Shown here: piece after piece, positions 6,638 through 9,215 of the stretch
Position numbering within the stretch: position 1 is the first letter of the stretch
How the letters are laid out: the number at the start of each line of letters is the position of its first letter
Assembly (NCBI GenBank): GCA_938004315.1
Contig: CALKWG010000498.1
Span: 1-9,215 of the forward strand
Length of the DNA stretch: 9,215 bases
Direction: 5' to 3'
Source: an uncultured Spirochaetaceae bacterium
GTDB taxonomy: Bacteria; Spirochaetota; Spirochaetia; Treponematales; UBA12059
Made by a program: the position numbers and the translations under genes
Notes under the pieces: generated by a model
What the model was told of the DNA's origin: nothing
Seen by the model: only the letters and a program-made list of their open reading frames with translations
Database searches by the model: none

Positions 6638-8242
6638 ATGAAGATTATCCCTCTACTGCTGGCCGCGGCTTTGGCCGCGGCCGGCGCGTCATGCGGCCCC
6701 GCCCGGGTGGAAGGCCTGTCGCTTGAACTGCCCGGCGGCGCGTCGCGCGACTTTTACGCCGATAAGGCGGCCGAGAGCTTTCCCTTAGGGCCGAAGCGCA
6801 TATCGACGCGGCTGGAGCTCAAGGCCGACTTGCCTATCCCCGACGGCCTTGAATTAGCCCTGGTCATCGAGGCCGACGGCCCGGTCGCGGCGCGGGCCTT
6901 GGGACGCCCGGCTAAGCGCGGCGATGCCTGGCCCGTCTTGGCCCGCTTACGAACCCAGGACGGCCTGGCCGGCGCGGTCGAGTATCGTATAAGCCTACCG
7001 ATCGGCGCATCGCTCGCGGCCGTCGAGCTCGCCCTGGACGGCGCTAGTACGGCCGTTCTTCGGTACGCCGCGCTCGACCCTGTCTTTATCGGCTGGCGGG
7101 CGAAGGGAGAACGAGGCTACCCGCTCGTGGGCTGGGGCGTCGAGCTTTCAGACGCGCGGCCGGACGGCGTGTACGCCCTGGCGCTGAGCCTGCCGGAGCG
7201 CGACGACGCCTCGCTCGCGCTGAGCTTGGCCGCGCGCGGGGAGCTACGCGTCAGGAGCCCGGCAGGACTCCGCGCTCAGGCAGGGCAGGCTTGGCGGGCT
7301 GAGGCCGGCCCCGGTTCCGTCGTCGCCTTCCCTTCGGCGCTCTTCGCCGGCTCGCGACTTGAAGCCTCGGCGGGCGGGCCCATTGAGCAGGCTTGGGCCG
7401 ATTACGGGCGCGGAGCGCCCCTATCGGATTTGCATGCGATGCTCGCCGGGCCCGCTCCGAGCGGCGATTACGCGCTCTACCGCTGGGACGTCCTGCCCCG
7501 CACCCTGGTCTTCGACTTTAAGGACTACGCGGTGCAGGATCGCTACCTTAAGCGCCTAGCCTTCTTCGCCGAAAAGCCGAATTTCCGCGGTCGCCTGCCC
7601 GAGGATAGCGAGATCGCCGCCCTGCACGGCTGGAACGCCCACGATTACGCCGCAAGGACGCTGGCGGCCTTCTACGAGTTGGCCAGGACGAGCGGCTTCA
7701 AGCTCAACCGCGAGGAGCTGAAGCTCCTCGACCTCGTCCTGGACGCCGGTATCGTGATTCGCGAGTCCGACGGCCGCTTAAGCGAGGGCTTGGGCGCCAT
7801 CATATCGATCACGCGCGAGGCGCCCGCCTGGCTACGGCGGACCTTCATGGATCACGAGGCCTCCCACGCGCTTTTCTTTCAAGACCCTGACTACCGCGCC
7901 CTCTCCGAGCGGCTTTGGGATAATCAGAGCAAAGAGGCGCGCCAGTTTTGGCTTGAGCATTTAGCCTGGCGCCATTATGACGTTAGCTATAAATATCTAT
8001 GCTATAATGAATTGCAGGCGTATATAACGCAGCAGGCGCCCAGCCGCGTTCGCGCTTACCTAAGCGATAACGTTATCGTACGGCTCTCGGCCGCGTATCC
8101 GGCCAGGGCGGCTCGCTATGAGGCCGATAAGCCGCGCATACTCGCCGACGCCGATATCGCCGCCGCGGCCCTGGACGCGTATCTGCGGGAACGCTGGGAC
8201 CTCCGCGCCGGCGCCTTCGGGAGGGCTAGAATCCTTCCTTAA
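6638..8242 (+). CDS. Lipoprotein zinc metalloprotease, HExxH type, unnamed family
   Basis: 534-aa exported protein. MKIIPLLLAAALAAAGASC is a lipoprotein signal peptide with Cys 19. Gly at -3 is unusual but spirochaete lipoboxes tolerate it. Residues 20-280 are beta-rich and poorly conserved-looking. From about 290 the sequence becomes enzyme-like: VFDFKDYAVQDRY (291-303), LHGWNAHDYAA (about 329-339), then DHEASHALFF with the zinc motif H406-E407-x-x-H410, and YNELQAYITQQ with E458 as likely third ligand 48 residues later. That order is the gluzincin arrangement, so it probably hydrolyses peptides in the periplasm or at the cell surface. I cannot match it to a named peptidase family. No clear RBS precedes the ATG; AGGGA is 12 bases away and a TATATA element 5 bases away. 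Probably cotranscribed with the gene ending at 6622. Its end overlaps the convergent gene by 17 bases. Confidence 0.75.
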   Translation: MKIIPLLLAAALAAAGASCGPARVEGLSLELPGGASRDFYADKAAESFPLGPKRISTRLELKADLPIPDGLELALVIEADGPVAARALGRPAKRGDAWPVLARLRTQDGLAGAVEYRISLPIGASLAAVELALDGASTAVLRYAALDPVFIGWRAKGERGYPLVGWGVELSDARPDGVYALALSLPERDDASLALSLAARGELRVRSPAGLRAQAGQAWRAEAGPGSVVAFPSALFAGSRLEASAGGPIEQAWADYGRGAPLSDLHAMLAGPAPSGDYALYRWDVLPRTLVFDFKDYAVQDRYLKRLAFFAEKPNFRGRLPEDSEIAALHGWNAHDYAARTLAAFYELARTSGFKLNREELKLLDLVLDAGIVIRESDGRLSEGLGAIISITREAPAWLRRTFMDHEASHALFFQDPDYRALSERLWDNQSKEARQFWLEHLAWRHYDVSYKYLCYNELQAYITQQAPSRVRAYLSDNVIVRLSAAYPARAARYEADKPRILADADIAAAALDAYLRERWDLRAGAFGRARILP

Positions 8243-9215
8243 GCTCCTCGTCGATAACCTCGACGGCCCAGGCCAGGGCGTCCGCGAGCACCCGGTCGAG
8301 GAGCTCGCGGCGCGCGCCCGCCTCGCGCCTGAAGGCGGCTACCGAGGGTAGGAGCGTCGTCCAGAGGTCGCGGGCCGCCGGACCTAAGCCGGCCAGATAG
8401 GCCGAGGCCTCGGATGCCCCGCCGCCTCGGGGCGGCGGGGGCAGGGCCGCTAGTTCGTCGCGATAGGAGCTCAGGAAGCGCTCCGGGCTTTGAAAGAGTT
8501 TGCCGGCGGCGAAGAGGCGGCCCGTCCGCCGCGGCGGCGGGCTCTTCGGCTCGTCGTCCGCCCGCGAGCGCGCGCCTCCGCCGCGACGCCTGACGACGGC
8601 GGCTTCGCTCGAGGCCGCGAGCCGCTCCAGTCGCTCTAAATACGCCCAGAGCGGCTTCGTCAGGTAGCGGAACTCGTCGTCGGGGCCGCTTTCGCGCACG
8701 ATGGCCTGGTTCCGGAAGACGAACTCTTGAAAGAGCGACTCCTGCGGCCTTAAGCGGGTCTGCCTTAGGTCGAAGTACGGATAGATATAGGTGCCGCGCG
8801 CGTAGCTCTTGCCCCGGGGGTAAGAGAAATCGGCCCCGTAGATATCGATACGGTCGGCGCCGAGGAATTCGGCCAGCGAGACGGCGGCGTGGGTGACGTT
8901 GCCGCCGGAAGTATCCAGTATGGGGTAGGCGCGCATGCGGGAGGCGACGTAGCGCGCCAGCGGGTGCCCGGAGCTGAAGAAGTACGGCCTGGCCGAGAGC
9001 TTGGCCAGGGTCGTCGGCGAAGCCAGGTCCAAGAACAGCGGCATGCCCGCGGGCACGCCGCCCATGAAATGGTAGTAGCTGATGTGCTGGCAATCGATGG
9101 AGAGGACCGCGTCCGGACGTATGCCTCGCTTGAGGAGGGCGTGCAGGGCGGTGTCGGTGGCGATCAGGAAGCAATCGGCAGGCCTCGTAGCTAGTTCATC
9201 GGCGGCGGCCTCGAG
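8226..9215 (-). CDS. Maf/DUF115-type motility-associated glycosyltransferase-like protein, 5' end missing
   Basis: The frame is open to the window edge, giving 329 visible C-terminal residues; the Met codon at 9065 is internal. Numbered from the edge, ATDTALHALLKRGIRPD (19-35) followed by AVLSIDCQH (36-44), then YYHF, FSSGHP, TSGGNVTHAAVSLAEFLG and ADRIDIYGADFSYPRGK with GTYIYPYF downstream are hallmarks of the DUF115/MAF_flag10 domain, related in fold to MptE. Maf proteins transfer nonulosonic acid sugars such as pseudaminic acid to flagellins in several bacteria, and many spirochaetes have them. The start motif GPS of the domain must lie outside the window. A basic, Pro-rich linker near visible residues 205-235 separates the domain from a helical, Ala/Leu/Glu-rich C-terminal part ending in EELKEGF. 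The gene ends in TAG inside the convergent protease gene. Family call is good; the acceptor (flagellin or another protein) is inferred. Confidence 0.8.
   Translation of the reverse strand, partial: LEAAADELATRPADCFLIATDTALHALLKRGIRPDAVLSIDCQHISYYHFMGGVPAGMPLFLDLASPTTLAKLSARPYFFSSGHPLARYVASRMRAYPILDTSGGNVTHAAVSLAEFLGADRIDIYGADFSYPRGKSYARGTYIYPYFDLRQTRLRPQESLFQEFVFRNQAIVRESGPDDEFRYLTKPLWAYLERLERLAASSEAAVVRRRGGGARSRADDEPKSPPPRRTGRLFAAGKLFQSPERFLSSYRDELAALPPPPRGGGASEASAYLAGLGPAARDLWTTLLPSVAAFRREAGARRELLDRVLADALAWAVEVIDEELKEGF

Noticed and set aside
8205..8214. Palindrome GCGCCGGCGC
   Set aside because: Expected by chance in DNA this rich in G and C, and lies inside a coding region.
8213..8240. 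Hairpin GCCTTCGGGAGGGC followed by TAGAATCCTTCCTT as a terminator between the convergent genes
   Set aside because: The stem is about five pairs with a wobble and the tail is not a T-run; it also lies in coding sequence of both genes.

Overview
The window is GC-rich bacterial DNA (about two thirds G+C by eye) with eight substantially visible protein genes and the first seven codons of a ninth. They are tightly packed, and no stretch over about 110 bases lacks a gene. I see no tRNA, rRNA, CRISPR array, insertion sequence or phage gene. A spirochaete of the Treponema/Spirochaeta type is my best guess. The reasons are two exported lipoproteins (one with a relaxed lipobox), a small secreted barrel-like protein, a Maf/DUF115 motility-associated protein and a RarA with a long C-terminal extension. 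This is inference from gene content and is not certain.

Left half, minus strand (read from 5806 down to 1). An unrecognised 226-aa protein (5806-5126) is followed, after a 109-base gap holding a good promoter, by an apparent operon. Its order is a signal-peptide outer-membrane-like protein (5016-4399), a lipoprotein with a propeller-like beta-rich body (4379-3201), the replication-associated AAA+ ATPase RarA with a methyltransferase-like tail (3175-962), a RimK-type ATP-grasp ligase (951-19), and a further gene whose start overlaps the ligase stop as ATGA and which leaves the window. Gaps inside the block are 19, 25, 10 and -4 bases. The ligase also has its own TATAAT-type promoter candidate just before its start.

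Right half, plus strand. A compact divergent promoter region around 5794-5841, built on the self-complementary octamer AGTATACT, appears to serve both the 226-aa gene leftwards and a two-gene plus-strand unit rightwards. That unit is a 255-aa nucleotidyltransferase-like protein (5855-6622) and, 15 bases on, a 534-aa lipoprotein with an HEASH zinc-protease motif (6638-8242). The last gene converges with and overlaps by 17 bases the 3' end of a minus-strand Maf/DUF115-type glycosyltransferase-like gene (8226-9215), whose 5' end is outside the window.

How they work together: the envelope proteins (barrel, two lipoproteins) and the DNA-maintenance protein RarA share transcription direction but no obvious pathway. 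The most distinctive items are the lipoprotein metalloprotease of a family I cannot name, the RarA fusion with a degenerate methyltransferase-like domain, the coupled ATP-grasp ligase and unknown partner, and repeated signs of leaderless or near-leaderless starts.
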